Shown piece after piece: positions 1 through 11,382 of a stretch of 64,000 bases of DNA; the first letter of the stretch is position 1, and each line of letters starts with the position of its first letter. The notes under the pieces are model-generated. The model was not told where the DNA came from, did no database searches, and saw only the letters and a list, made by a program, of their open reading frames with translations. Origin of the DNA: Nitzschia sp. DOCU1 (lineage: Eukaryota; Bacillariophyta; Bacillariophyceae; Bacillariales; Bacillariaceae); NCBI GenBank assembly GCA_951394045.1, contig OX595986.1, forward strand, positions 3,377,534 through 3,441,533. Direction: 5' to 3'. Made by a program: the position numbers and the translations under genes.

Positions 1-216
1 ATAATTGCATACGGTAATAAACTAGCAGATTTGCAAAATAGGATATCTTGCAAGAGCTCTGATCTAATTTTACTGTGACAGAGGATTGTCACGGAATGGA
101 TGGTTCACTCCTAATGGCCGAACGTTGAGCCTACCTACAGTTGATGAGTGATCATGATTTACCATTTCATTTCCAGTTTGCTGCTGTTGCAAACAATATA
201 TTTGTCAAAAGTCTCC

Positions 217-1296
217 TCAAATATCAAAACCCAAATCTTCATCCAAGTCGAATCCGAGGTCCAGATCGTCGTCAAGATTATCCTCTGGGTTACCCAACAT
301 AATACTATCGAGCGCCGCCTGTTCAATTTCATTCAATTGTGGTTTATCGTGTTTCTTGGAGGCAATGCCCTTCTTCTTGGAAGGCGCAGGTGCTTCGGCC
401 ACCACAGCAGCGGCGGCAGCCTTTTCGGCTTTCTTCTTCTTTTTCTTTTCCTTCTTTTCAGTCGCAGCTTGCCTCCTGCGAAGCTCCTCTTCCTCCTTTT
501 CTCGTTCCTTCGCTCTGAGTTGTTCGATTTGCTCCGGCGACAACCAAATTTCCGGATGCAATGACGCTATTGGATCCACGGCATCAAATTCAATCCCCGA
601 TGGTTGCGCTCCATTCTCATCCATCCACGGCTCGTAGTCGACAACTTCTTCTACCACTTCTTCCAATACCTTATTAGCGTGTTGTGCCGACGCCAGTGAT
701 GGAACCTTGTTGCGTTTCCCCGGTTCTTTCGAAATTTTGCACATGAGACTATGTAATTCCGTCTCCACATCAGCCACTTCAGCCCGAGGCGGTGGTACGG
801 CCGCATGTTCTCTCAGAGCAAAGCGTCTCTCGACCACTCGTTTCAGCGGAGGCGTCAGACCCGAATGATAGTACGAAGGATATCCTTCGGTTTTCGGCAC
901 TGCATCGGCTTCATCCAACGCCATGCTATCTTCATAGACAATCAACATTTGAGCAATGTCCACGCACTTGAAGTACATGGCATGGTCGTGCGTCTTGTGT
1001 AGTTCAATGGGACATGGCAAGTTGACCAGTCGGGCAGGATAGGTGGCCCCATCACAATGAAAGTTCCACAGCGTCGATCCTTCTTGCGTCGGTTCGCACG
1101 TGACTCCTTCTAGATCCAGAAGCGTTTCCTTGGTACTACTGTTACTATTAGCATTTGCGGCAGAAGGACCCGGTCCCATTCTATCCGCTTGTGTGTCTTC
1201 CACTTCTTTCATTTTGTCGCGTAATCGAGTCTCCAAACCAGGAACCAAAATTCTCAGAATGAGAGTGCGATCGCGAATCGGTTGGCGGTCCCCCAT
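217..1296 (-). CDS. TAF7: TAF7 (TAFII55-type TFIID subunit)
   Basis: Single-exon gene for a 359-residue protein. The TAFII55 N-terminal domain spans roughly residues 12-165. Recognisable blocks are the start (LILRILVPGLETRLRD), the central ARLVNLPCPIELHKT, then KCVDIAQMLIVYED, and GLTPPLKRVVERRF at the end. In the family this domain marks the TFIID subunit that contacts TAF1 and acts in RNA polymerase II initiation in the nucleus. The C-terminal half is charged: a Lys/Glu-rich coiled-coil-like stretch, a Lys-rich segment, and a very acidic tail with DLDDDLDLG-type repeats. Length is normal for the family. The start codon faces DRG1 across about 440 bp, so the two share a divergent promoter region. 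Identification rests on the conserved domain; the tail is low complexity. Confidence 0.9.
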   Translation of the reverse strand: MGDRQPIRDRTLILRILVPGLETRLRDKMKEVEDTQADRMGPGPSAANANSNSSTKETLLDLEGVTCEPTQEGSTLWNFHCDGATYPARLVNLPCPIELHKTHDHAMYFKCVDIAQMLIVYEDSMALDEADAVPKTEGYPSYYHSGLTPPLKRVVERRFALREHAAVPPPRAEVADVETELHSLMCKISKEPGKRNKVPSLASAQHANKVLEEVVEEVVDYEPWMDENGAQPSGIEFDAVDPIASLHPEIWLSPEQIEQLRAKEREKEEEELRRRQAATEKKEKKKKKKAEKAAAAAVVAEAPAPSKKKGIASKKHDKPQLNEIEQAALDSIMLGNPEDNLDDDLDLGFDLDEDLGFDI

Positions 1297-1737
1297 GATG
1301 AAATTTTATGTCGTTTGACGTTCTTTTAGTAGTCCCTGATCAAGACGTCGACCCAAACTTGTTTATGTGCCGAAAGGCAACATATAGTTGCCAACAGCAG
1401 TGCAATAGTTGCGAAATGGCAGGACGAGAGATGTTTAAAATGGGCATCGGGAGACCCGCCTCTTTTACCTCTGAAAATCGAGACACGCAAAACGTACGGC
1501 GACCGCGAAACGACGGGTCTCTCTCGTGTGCTGATGTGAGTCGAAGAAGTCAGTTTTAGCAGTCCAAGGTGTCGGCCAGGTGCCAAATTTGGCGCGGCGC
1601 CGATCCACCACCCGCGTCGTTCGACCATGGCGGCGGATGGTGGGGAGGCATCCAACCCATCACACCGACCGTGAAGCAATCAAAAAGACTTTCCACTGTA
1701 CCTTTGACTGATATTTATACAATAAAACTCGACAACC
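1297..1737. promoter_or_regulatory. Divergent intergenic region TAF7 / DRG1
   Basis: About 440 bp lie between two head-to-head start codons, so both promoters and 5' UTRs must be here. ORFs of 80-117 codons exist on both strands but look like chance frames. I see no defined promoter motif. Confidence 0.5.
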
Positions 1738-3224
1738 ATGGGATTGATGGAAAAGATCAAAGAGATCGAGGCCGAAATGGCCCGAACTCAGAAAAACAAG
1801 GTACGTGTTGTCGAGTGGTTGATAGGGTGTAGCAGGGCGGATCTTTGGTGATGTTAGGCGCATCATCATGTCGTATTCTTCGTTTGTATTCTAACCAGTT
1901 TTGAAACTTGTCTACTTTGTAGGCCACAAATTATCACTTGGGTACGCTCAAAGCGAAACTTGCCAAGCTACGTAACGAGCTGTTTGTCGAACAGGCGGGT
2001 GGTAGTGGCGGCGGCGGTGGAGAAGGCTTTGATGTGGCGCGAAATGGAGATGCTCGAGTGGCCCTGATTGGATTTCCGTCAGTAGGAAAATCGACTCTGT
2101 TAGGAGCTTTGACAGCGACCGAATCGGAAGCGGCGGACTACGAATTTACGACTTTGACGTGCATTCCTGGCGTCCTCCGATACAAGGGATCCAAAATTCA
2201 AGTACTCGACTTGCCTGGGATCATTGAGGGTGCCGCACATGGAGCGGGGCGTGGAAAGGAAGTTATTGCAGTAGCGAGAAGTGCGGATGCTATTTTGATT
2301 GTATTGGATGCGGGAAAAGAAGGACTCAATCGGCATCGAGAAATTTTGGAGCGCGAGTTAGAGACGGTCGGCATTCGACTCAATCAACGACCGCCGGATG
2401 TAACTGTGTCGAAACGAAAGGCGGGAGGAGGAGTAAAATTTGCGTCGACAGTACCGCAAACTCTACTAGGGCCTGAACCAGAAAAGCTGGTATACCAGAT
2501 TCTTCGGGAGTACAGGATTAATAGTGCAGATGTCTTGGCGAGAGAAGAAATTACTGTTGACCAGCTGGTGGATGTCATTCAGGGCAACCGAGAATACAAG
2601 CCATGTCTTTACTTGTACAACAAAATCGATACCATTACGATTGAAGAAGTCGATCAGCTAGCACGAATGCCGCACTCGATTGTCGGAAGTGTGAACCAAA
2701 AGTTTAACATTGGTGAGCCTCTCGAAGATGACTTGTTGAAACAGAGAATGTGGGAGTATTTGGGATTGACGCGGATTTATACCAAGCGCAAAGGTACGTC
2801 TCATCTGAAGGATTTGCTATACAGTATTGCATTGATATGATGTGTGGCGGTAGCATGCTAACTTTTTCGTTTCTTCTGCCTCTTGTCGCCCACAGGATCG
2901 CCACCCGATTTGGAGGAACCCGTCATTTTGTCAGAAATCCGAAAAGGCACGTCGATCCGGTCGCTCTGTCATAACATCTCGACTCAAATGCTTCGTGATT
3001 TCAACTATGCCTTGGTCTGGGGTACCAGTGCCAAACACTCCCCGCAACGATGCGGTTTGAGCCACAATCTGGACGATGAAGATGTGGTTCAGGTTGTAAG
3101 CAAAACCATCAAACAGCAGCAACAGGACAAAAGCTATACACAACTGGCCCAGCAATATCAAGACAAGCATTCGAAGAAGAGGCTGGAGGCCAAAAAGAAG
3201 AAGCAGGCCAAGCTGCGTGGCTAG
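1738..3224 (+). CDS. DRG1: DRG1-type developmentally regulated GTPase
   Basis: Three exons: 1738-1800, 1923-2793 and 2896-3224, giving 420 residues. Splice sites are GT-AG (GTACGTG...TTTGTAG and GTACGTC...CCCACAG) and the frame is kept. The protein begins MGLMEKIKEIEAEMARTQKN, the DRG1 signature N-terminus. It has a G1 loop (GFPSVGKST, about residue 70), G3 (DLPGIIEGA, about 117) and G4 (NKID, about 253), followed by a TGS domain and a basic C-terminus. DRGs are Obg-family GTPases that associate with translating ribosomes in the cytosol together with a DFRP partner. Everything expected of a functional copy is present. DRG2 is less likely because the N-terminal block matches DRG1. Confidence 0.94.
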
Positions 3225-3492
3225 TGGTGTACCAGTGTCTTTTCTTCTTCACGCTCTAACGGCGAAGATAAAACATCAAGATGCATAGGATTCTACTAAT
3301 AGAAGTTCACCTATACTGTGACCTCCAATTTCCCAATGAAACGTCCCTTGTCGTAAATCGTCCAAGCATTTTGTTATCAATTGCTTCAATCTGAAAATAC
3401 TTCTTGTATTTTCGCTATTTGGCACTTTCACAAAGACATCCTAAGAGGAGTCGTATCTTGTACATACATTCCACATAACTTGTCACGGTCGT

Positions 3493-3997
3493 CTAGACTG
3501 GCGCTCTTCTCGAATTTCCTCCTCCAAAGCTTTCGAAAAAGTTGGCAATAGCCGGCATTCGCAATATATCTCCAATGATGGGCGTATCTTGCATGGACTG
3601 AGCTGCAATCGGAAAGAATTGACCAAACAAATAAACTAATCCATACAGTTGACACATCATTCCAATAATGGGCCATCGAATCATAACCAGGAGAACACCA
3701 CCAAAGAAGGAAATGATACCACGAAGACGGTCCTTTCGAGAAAAGAAGCGCAATGTTCGGTTTGGTCCTGCACAATGATAAGTGGAATTGTGATGAGAAC
3801 GCTTTTTTGCCTCGGGGTGAATAAGAAGTTGAATCACTCTGATTGTACCTACCGATCGTCAGCGTCAAACCAAGGAGAAAAAGGATATCCCCGAGTGCAA
3901 GCATGGCCGAATCGAACAGAAAGAGCATCCCCAGAAATAAAAACACGATGCCCAAGGCAAGTAGGCCGGTGCCGATTTTCGCATTGTCGCTGATCAT
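3493..3997 (-). CDS. GOT1: GOT1-type Golgi vesicle transport membrane protein
   Basis: Two exons on the minus strand (3997-3853 and 3767-3493), giving 139 residues. The donor GTAGGTAC and acceptor GTGCAG join TLTIG to PNRTLRFF, restoring the family GP-RRT-type junction. Four hydrophobic segments are visible: [49 protein letters not shown] plus [17 protein letters not shown], and a short C-terminal one. This is the Got1/Sft2-like family, small tetraspanning proteins of early Golgi/ER membranes that help vesicle fusion with the Golgi. Length matches family members of about 140 residues. It is convergent with DRG1, with about 270 bp between the stop codons. Confidence 0.88.
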
Positions 3998-4863
3998 TGT
4001 AACTTGGTGGTCAATTCGAAGAGTGTTGTCAAGATAACACTAAAGGGCTAAGATCTGTAGACTTTTGCAAAGAGGGCACGCACGAGCAAACGGCAAGTCT
4101 CAACTATGGCATTGCAGCTCCCGTAGGGGGGACGGGAGTATCACCATCGTCGTCGACGGCAGAGGTCCACAACGTTCTCAAAGGCATTTTGGTCGTAACG
4201 GTCGAAAAACTTGCATGCATGCATGCATGCATCGATTGATCTTGGATCGTGCGAGTCACGGTTTAATCGATTCTTCCGACTACATCGAAGCCGAATGGTG
4301 GTGGTCCGCCTTTCGCGACCATCGGTGACGTCAGAACATCGCCAGAGATGCACATTCGGTGGCCGAAGAGGCGTAACTTTGGCGAAGTTCGTTGTGGTCT
4401 TCAATTAGGAAGTTCTTTTGGTGCGTGTTATTTCGAATAGCCTTTTGTGAAAGTTCGAACTGCCGTGTTATGCACCATATCACCACTGCTGCCAAAGGGG
4501 ACCTCTCATCAAAAATTCGAGGAGGAATGTAGAGAGCTCCTCCGAAAAACAAATCTCGACCTCTCTCGCAAAACTAGCATTCGTGTCAGGGCTGATCAGA
4601 GGGGTGAGATCTCTCGGAGAGGCCACCATCGACCGGCATCTGTCATCACAACCCAAGCATTTCAGAGATCTCTCTTACTTTCCTCGTTTCCCATCCTGTT
4701 GGAAGGAGAAGTGACACAACTTCCGACCTTGCATAGATTAGAAGCAAAAAGGCGGATTCGATTCGGCAGCAGTGGTATCGGATACAAGATAACCATCTCC
4801 ATTCAACACTATCACAGCATCAATCACATCATTCCCGTTACTGCTATCCGAACACTCCAGAAA
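3998..4863. other. Intergenic region GOT1 / D-glutamate cyclase, with (GCAT)n
   Basis: Divergent intergenic DNA. It contains five perfect GCAT tetramers at 4213-4232. The frame of the downstream gene stays open back to an ATG at 4447, but the sequence there does not resemble a conserved domain. A longer N-terminus is possible, though I regard it as 5' leader. Confidence 0.4.
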
Positions 4864-6188
4864 ATGATCTCCAACTCCCCGCAAACCAAGATTAGAGTCG
4901 ATAACAACACTCTTACCAAGGAGGAACAACGCCAGCTATTGCGAGATGTCCTTCCTGCCTGTCAACCACAAGAAGGCACCCCTCAAAACACCTTCACTCG
5001 TACGTTCCTCGTCTGCCTCCTTGGCCTTGACTTGTTTGCGTCAACCTTCAGCCCACTCACCCGATCTGGTTATTCTTTTATTCCATCGACTAAAGAATCG
5101 GAACTGGATGATTTACGAAAGGCTCTCCCCACCATTGAAGTTGGTTCAGAGGATAAGAAAAAGGCTGTCAATAACATGATCGACATTTGCAGTTTCTCGC
5201 AGTGGGAAGGCCCTGAATTAGCCATGTCGGAGGCGAAGGCTGGACCCCTTCACCAGGTGAAGGAGGAAACTGCATCCCCCCAAGAAGCACACTTGGACTG
5301 GCACGGGGCGCCCCGTTTCCATAAGGAACTAGCGCTGCCCCGAGACTTTCGTGCAAAGGTACGCTCTGGCGCCTGGACTGGACCTACTAATGGAGTTTGC
5401 CCGGGTTTCTTGCAATGCAACCTAGTAGTTCTGCCCCAGGGGCCGATCGCCTTTGATTTCCTTCTGTTTTGTCAACGCAACCCCAAAGCGTGCCCGTTGA
5501 TTGATGTTTGTGATGTTGGCTCTCCTTTTCCTTCTGGGGTGGCTCCGGGGGCTGATCTTCGAACAGATGTTCCAAAGTAAGTATTGAATCCTTGAGATCC
5601 TATCTGCACATTATTGTCACCTTTGTTCTAACTCGGCAATACTGTTAACTTCGCCACTCCAGGTATGCTATCTATCGCGATGGAAAGCTAGAGAAAGAAG
5701 TAACGGATGTCACAGAATACTGGCCTGAGCAATCAGTTGCCTTCTTGATTGGATGCTCGTTCTCGTACGACGGGGCTCTCATGGACGCCGGTATTCCGTT
5801 GAAGAGTGCAGAACAAGGCAAGAATGTCCCCATGTACAAAACCTCGCTAAAATGTCGTCCTGCTGGATCCCTCAAGGGAAACATGGTCGTTAGTATGAAG
5901 CCTATCCCCGCTTTACAAGTTTCTAAGCACATCGAGATTACTTCCAAGTACACCCATGCTCATGGAGGACCCGTCTCGGTTGGAAGTGGTACTGCCATTG
6001 GTATCTCTGACCTGGACAAGCCTGAATGGGGTGAACAAATCGATGTTGCCCCTGATGAGGTTCCCATCTTCCATGCTTGCGGCGTCACGCCCCAGAGTAT
6101 CTTGATGGAAAGCAAAGTCCCCTTTGCCATTACCCACAGTGCAGGACACATGTTTGTTACTGATTTGCCATCGGACATGGGTGTATAG
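4864..6188 (+). CDS. DGLUCY: D-glutamate cyclase (DUF1445 / UPF0317 family)
   Basis: Proposed exons are 4864-4999, 5096-5576 and 5663-6188 (380 residues). The second intron (GTAAGT...CCAG) is clear. The first (GTACGT...CTAAAG, 96 nt) keeps the frame open whether or not it is removed; removal gives a natural junction (NTFT-QSELDDLRKAL). The conserved core includes VRSGAWTGPTNGVCPGFLQ, NLVVLPQGPIAFDFLLFCQR, ADLRTDVP, FLIGCSFSYDGAL, VPMYKTSL, VVSMKPIPA, HGGPVSVG, FHACGVTPQ and ITHSAGHMFVTDLP, nearly end-to-end agreement with the family. The human homologue is mitochondrial and interconverts D-glutamate and 5-oxo-D-proline; bacterial relatives are annotated as putative hydro-lyases. An N-terminal extension to the ATG at 4447 cannot be excluded and might carry a targeting peptide. 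Confidence 0.88.
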
Positions 6189-6413
6189 CACTACCAGACT
6201 TACTCGTTTCTCTTACTCTCCCGAGCAGGCTTACGCCTCGGATAGAGGCACCCCCTTCATATTCGAATACAATTCTCTCACACATAGACCGCATTCATGT
6301 CGCCGCAATGACGAGCTAGCGCTAGCTAGCGAACGACTGTTACAATTTAAAGATGTTGTTGCGACTAAATAAAAAAGTCCTTACGTTTGTTTAGCTATCG
6401 TAGTTTAGAGTAT

Positions 6414-8741
6414 CTATTGGCTTCCAGCTAGTCGTTCAATGAGCTCCGACTTCTTTCCTGTTAGCTTGAGGCCCTTTTCGCGCAACATGTCCTTCAAGAG
6501 AGGAATAGTGCATTGTTCCAGTTTTGATACGTCAACGTCTTTGGACGTTGATTTGGCTTTAGATTTGCTCGGTGATGCCTTCTTCGCAGGCTCGTCCACA
6601 GACAGCTGCGATTCGAGTTCCGCCTCGAGCCCCGCAAAGAAGTCGTCCGACTCGCCAAACGAGGAAGAAGCAGAAGCAGAATCTTCCATTGGGCCCAGGC
6701 CGGCAAAGAAGTCATCCAGGTTTTCCACGCCAGCCGTTGCTTTCTTCCGTCCCGCAGACTTTTCTACGTGGACCTCGGTTGTCAAGGCTGCAAAGAAATC
6801 TTCTTCCGTCGACGAAAGATCTGATTGCTCGGGCTTGTCTTGTAATGCATCGCCGAGCTCCCCAGCTAGCGACGCGAAAAAGTCATCGTCGGAAGGAGCG
6901 CTACGTTTCGACTTTTTCGCAGGCGCAAGATCATTGTCTAGGTCACCGGCTAATGACGCGAAGAAATCGTCGTCGGAAGGTTCCAAACGAGGCGACTTTT
7001 TGGGCGGGGCCGACGGCCGTGAACTATCGTCCAATTCTCCCGCCAACGATGCAAAGAAATCGTCTTCATCAGAAGTCAACGCTTGCTTCTCTTTCTTCGA
7101 AGACGAACGAGCTCCGTCATCGATTTCCGAGATCAACGAAGCAAAGAAGTCGTCTTCCCCCGATGCAAATGCATTTTGGCTGGAGTCTCGACTCAAGGAG
7201 TCCTGGGAGCCACTCTTTGAATCCATATCTTTGGACAAGTCCGTCATGAGTGACGCAAAGAAATCGTCGGTTTCTGCTTGAGTTGTTCGGTCTTTTGCAG
7301 GGGATACAAATGCACTCCAGTCCCCGTCGTCGCCAGAAGGTCGTTGTTGTTTCTCTCGCCTATTCTGTCGCTGGGTGGTCCTGCCCCACTGACTGTCCAC
7401 ATCTCCTTGTGCCCAGTTATTATCGCGGCGTTCTCGCTGACCGCTGCGATCCGAGCCTCGAATATCAACATTTCCATCTCTGTAGCCACCACCTTGATTC
7501 CGACGCTCGTTCTCCTGGTACCAGTTCCAGTTATTGTCATTCCGTTGTTGGTCGCGGCCATTGTCTCGCTGAAAGGAGCTTGCGGTTCGATCCTGTCTTC
7601 GATTCCGAGGCCCATCTCCCACAGCACCTTGCAAATCTCGGCGGATATCACTGGGGCGCTGGTCATCATCGTATCTTCCTCGTCGATCGCCTTGGTCCGG
7701 GCCATCAAAATCACGTTGCGTCACTGGCTGTTGCGGTCCCGATAATCCCTTTAGAATTTCGATACTTGACAGCTTTCGGACATCACCTGGATCCATCCAC
7801 TCTTCGTACATACTTCCGTAGGTGTAAAATCGAAGAAAGAGTTTGCCATCCTTGAGGCGTCGAACAACGGCATCTTCATTGTAAAATTTGTTCTTGGCCG
7901 TCACCTTGACCATATCCTCCACTCGTAATCCCTTGTAGACTTTTCTCACCGTTTCTTCCATTTCTGCCGCTTCCTCATCGGCTTCTACTGAATCCAAAAT
8001 GATATCATCCTCCTCGCCTTGTGGTTCCTCTGCCTCTTCCGCTTCCAAATTTTCCAATCCAAATTTCTCGATTTCGTCTTCATTCAAAGAAACCGGAGCC
8101 GGAGGCAGCTTTTTGTGCCCTTTAATATTGATGGTACCCATCCATGACCGACACATGTCCAGTTCTATGTATGATTCCAGCAAGATACAATGGTCGTGAG
8201 GTTTTGATTCTTTCATTTTCTTCAATCGTTTGTCATGACACGACGACTACTCGCTGCTTCAACCGCAATGGTATTACGCACCTTGTATGGCCTCATAGGT
8301 CTCTGGACACAAACGAAGTTTGGCAAAGACGTAGCCCTGGTATTTCACTTTGGTATCCTTGACCATTCGGTTGGCTCCATGCGATCTCACACTTGTCATC
8401 ATGGGAACGACAAACTTTTCCACGTCTGGCATCCCCTCGCAACGTTGCCGACACTGCCGCAACAGATCAAGTTCCAAGCCAGCGACGCAATTCAAAACAT
8501 ACCACATGGCTTCATCATCTTCTTCGATTTGCATGCGATCCCATAACTTGTTTTCGAATAGTGACGTAGTTGACACTTGTCTGGCACCGATATTGGAAGG
8601 ATCGAGAATCGGATGGGACGGTTGGATACGCCGGGACGACGACGAGTCCGATCGAATCAGAGGAACGAATCCTTGCGTCTCTCCAATCAACAAATAAAAT
8701 AATGTGCTCCACAGCACGGTGACTGCCATGGTTGCATTCAT
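6414..8741 (-). CDS. Plastid-targeted NusG/KOW protein with DDFFASL repeats and SAP domain
   Basis: Two exons (8741-8282 and 8164-6414; donor GTGCGT, acceptor CATAG) give 736 residues. The start at 8741 is chosen because it yields a hydrophobic segment followed by TQGFVP, resembling a diatom bipartite plastid presequence. Next comes a NusG N-terminal domain (MWYVLNCVAGLELDLLRQC ... KYQGYVFAKL, TYEAIQELDMCRSWMGT). Then an acidic linker leads to a KOW-like segment (GLRVEDMVKVTAKNKFY ... GKLFLRFYTYG, about residues 225-275) and an Arg/Asn/Gln-rich region. Eight copies of a D-D-F-F-A-(S/G)-L motif fall at about 450-665, and a SAP domain at about 700-734 (CTIPLLKDMLREKGLKLTG). Family knowledge: NusG binds RNA polymerase and affects elongation; SAP domains bind DNA. 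A role in plastid transcription is inferred. It is divergent from STI1. Confidence 0.82.
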
Positions 8742-9154
8742 CGCTGATGTTACTTCTTCGAATTTGAAAGCAACTATATCAATGGTTCCGCGGCCGGTGG
8801 CAAATAGAATTTGTTGATGGGTGGTCATCACAAGTTGAGATGGATCGGATCCTGACGCAATCGCGCGTCATTCAGTGAACCTCCACGGCGCCACGTGGAG
8901 CGCGAAGAAGACTACCATTAGGTTCGATCCCTTCGACCAAACCGTCTTTCCAACGTCCGTGGCGGGAAAAGGTGCGACTTTCGAGTTCGATCGAGCGGCT
9001 TCGAAGGCCATCCATCCGACGCGACGACGGTCGACCAAGACACGACAAAAAGATATCGAAAGAGGTCGACACCACAACAAGAAGAAAACATTGCTGTTTG
9101 ATTTTACCTTTCAGGCTTTACAGTTTATTCACGACAGCATATCATACCGTGAGA
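8742..9154. promoter_or_regulatory. Divergent intergenic region NusG-like / STI1
   Basis: About 410 bp between head-to-head starts; both promoters are expected here. In-frame ATGs at 8831 and 8828 upstream of the NusG-like gene would lengthen it but would bury the targeting signal. No recognised motif. Confidence 0.4.
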
Positions 9155-10948
9155 ATGTCCACTGCTGAAGATGTAAGTTGTTTGACGCTAGTAGAGTGGA
9201 GGGATGATTTATGACAAAAATCGGCGGATTCTCATCGTTCAATTATTGTGAATACTCTGCAGTTTAAAGACGCTGGAAACAAGGCCCTACAAGCGGGAAA
9301 TACTTCCTTGGCAATCGAAAATTATACCAAAGCAATCAACGCCGATGGCTCCAATCATGTCTACTATTCGAATCGGTCGGCTGCCTATTTGAAAATGGGA
9401 GATGCCCACAACGCATTGGAAGACGCGAATGCGTGCATAGCTTTGAATCCCGCCTTTGCCAAGGGATATTCGCGTAAGGGTGCTGCATTGCATTCACTCA
9501 AACGTTATAATGATGCCGTTGCCGCGTACGAGGAAGGTTTGGCCAAGTTTCCGACGGATGCGGGCTTGAAAAAGGGATTGGAGGAAGTCCAACGCGACAA
9601 GAATGGTGGAGGCGTGACTCCCCCCAATGGCGGTGTCCCGCTGGGGGGGTTGTTTGGTCCAGAAATGTTGGCACAAATGGCCATGGATCCTCGAATGCGA
9701 AAATATCTCAATGATCCGGATATCATGGCAAAGATTCAACTGGTGCAAAAGAATCCGAATATGCTGCCTGCCATTATGCAGGATCCAAAGATGATGGAAA
9801 TGCTTAGTGCCATGATGGGACAGGATGCGGAGGATGGTGACGAACCGGCGCCTGCACCAGCACGGGCACCTGTGCCAGCTCCCAAGAAGAAAGAGCCAGA
9901 GCCGGAACCCATGGAGGAAGATTGGTCGAATTTGACACCTGAAGAAAGAAAGAAGAAAGAGACGGAAAAGGCTGCCCGGGAAAAGAAGGAACTTGGGAAC
10001 GAATTGTACAAGAAGAAGGAATTTGTAAAGGCGCTTGAAGCGTACGACGAGGCGATTGCTATTGACCCAACCAATATGACCTTTTTGTCGAACAAAGCGG
10101 CAGTCTACTTTACTCAAAAGAAATGGGACGAATGCATTGAAGCGTGTCTCAAGGCCGTCGAGGTGGGCAAAGAGAATAAGGCATCTTTTGAAGACCGTGC
10201 TAAAGCCTTGACGCGTTGTGCCAAGGCGTACTATCACAAGGGTGATATGGAAAATGCCATTGAAATGTGCAACAATTCTCAGTTGGAGAGCTACAACAGC
10301 GAAACTCAACGATTGCTCAAGACGTACGAGTTGGAAAAGAAGAAAAGAGATACTTTGGCCTATCAAGACGATGCCAAGGCCGAAGAAGCAAAGCAAAAAG
10401 GAAACGAATTCTTCCGTACTCAGGATTGGTCCAAGGCAGTGGAGCACTACGAAGAGGCGGTCAAGCGCGCTCCTAAGAATGCTGCCATTCGCAACAATCT
10501 CAGTGCCGCTCTTTGCAAAATTATGGACTTTAACGGAGCGAAACGAGAAGTTGAAAAGGCTCTAGAGTTGGATCCCAAATATGTCAAGGCCTGGGCTCGT
10601 AAGGGAGACATTGAGTTCGTCATGAAAGAGTTCCACAAGTCCTTGGATTCCTACAAGAAGGGCTTGGAACTTGACCCTAGCAATACTGCCTGTAAGGAAG
10701 GTCTTCGCAAGGTCACACAGCAAATTAACTATGGACGAGCAACCATGACTGAGGAGCAGAAGAAGGAGCAGGCAGCTCACGCCATGGCAGACCCAGAGAT
10801 TCAGGCCATCCTGTCAGACCCCGTCGTCCAGCAGACACTCAAAGACTTTGCGGAGAATCCGAAGGCGGCGCAAGAAGCAATGCAAAATCCAGGCATGCGA
10901 GCCAAGATTGAAAAGCTCGTCATAGCGGGTGTCGTAGAAACTCGTTAG
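9155..10948 (+). CDS. STI1: STI1/HOP HSP70-HSP90 organising co-chaperone
   Basis: Exon 1 (9155-9172) encodes only MSTAED; the intron (GTAAGTTG...TCTGCAG) is 90 nt; exon 2 is 9263-10948. Total 567 residues. The family architecture is complete. TPR1 covers about 5-110 (FKDAGNKALQAGN). DP1 covers about 135-190 (MAMDPRMRKYLNDPDIM). A charged linker with Pro/Ala repeats follows. TPR2A is near 240-355 (KELGNELYKKKEFVKALEAY), TPR2B near 375-495 (AEEAKQKGNEFFR), and DP2 near 510-560 (ALSDPVVQQ-like). The protein bridges HSP70 and HSP90 in the cytosol to pass clients between them. Gene structure and length are ordinary. Confidence 0.95.
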
Positions 10949-11382
10949 TGATGGCTTGGGTGAGGGGCTAGGTACGACGGTGCACTAGTAACAAATGCCT
11001 AGATTACAGTTCTGCACACTTTGCGTCTCGTCCGGCTAAATGTAGAACCCTTGTCGTGGAAGAGAATTTTGTCTCATGAATAGGGTGTTTTCGCCACATT
11101 CACTCCTTCGCCTCAACTTTCTATCGGATAATTCTACCAGTCAGTATCCGCAAGTGGCGAATATAGCTCCGGCGAGCGAAGAGATCGTCAAGGTAGGAGG
11201 ATGAAAACATGGGAAGGTCCACTTCGATGGCTTCTTCGATCATAGCAGCACAAGAAGCTAGATGCGAATTTTGTGAATTGCATTCACTCCTTCGAACTTC
11301 GGCACAACGTCTTCATGGACACGATAAGGTAGTTGCTAACTGTATAGTGCGTACTATGCTCTGCTTTCACCATAGTACTAGT
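10949..11382. other. Intergenic region left of the tandem duplication
   Basis: Downstream of STI1. I see no gene. The segment 11172-11381 contains sequence related to 14010-14245 on the far side of the duplication: 11172-11193 and about 11329-11381 recur there in inverted form, and about 11222-11335 recurs in direct form. Confidence 0.5.
11329..11381. repeat. Left imperfect inverted repeat flanking the duplicated block
   Basis: Read forward it begins GGTAGTTGCTAACTG and contains GCTCTGC and TTTCAC. The reverse complement of 14010-14090 begins GGTAGTAGTTACTAAACTG and contains CTCTGC and TTTCAC in the same order. Similarity is gapped and imperfect. It could be a degraded terminal inverted repeat or the trace of an inverted duplication. 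Confidence 0.45.

Noticed and set aside
4999..5051. A 52-nt intron GTACGT...TTCAG in the D-glutamate cyclase gene
   Set aside because: Its length is not a multiple of three and removal would break a frame that reads well on both sides; the 96-nt alternative ending at 5095 fits.
6439..7281. 280-codon plus-strand ORF rich in AKKSS repeats
   Set aside because: It is the antisense reading of the DDFFASL repeats of the NusG-like gene.
9494..10447. 317-codon ORF antisense to STI1
   Set aside because: It is the complement of a clear STI1 coding region and reflects codon bias; similar antisense ORFs accompany most genes here.
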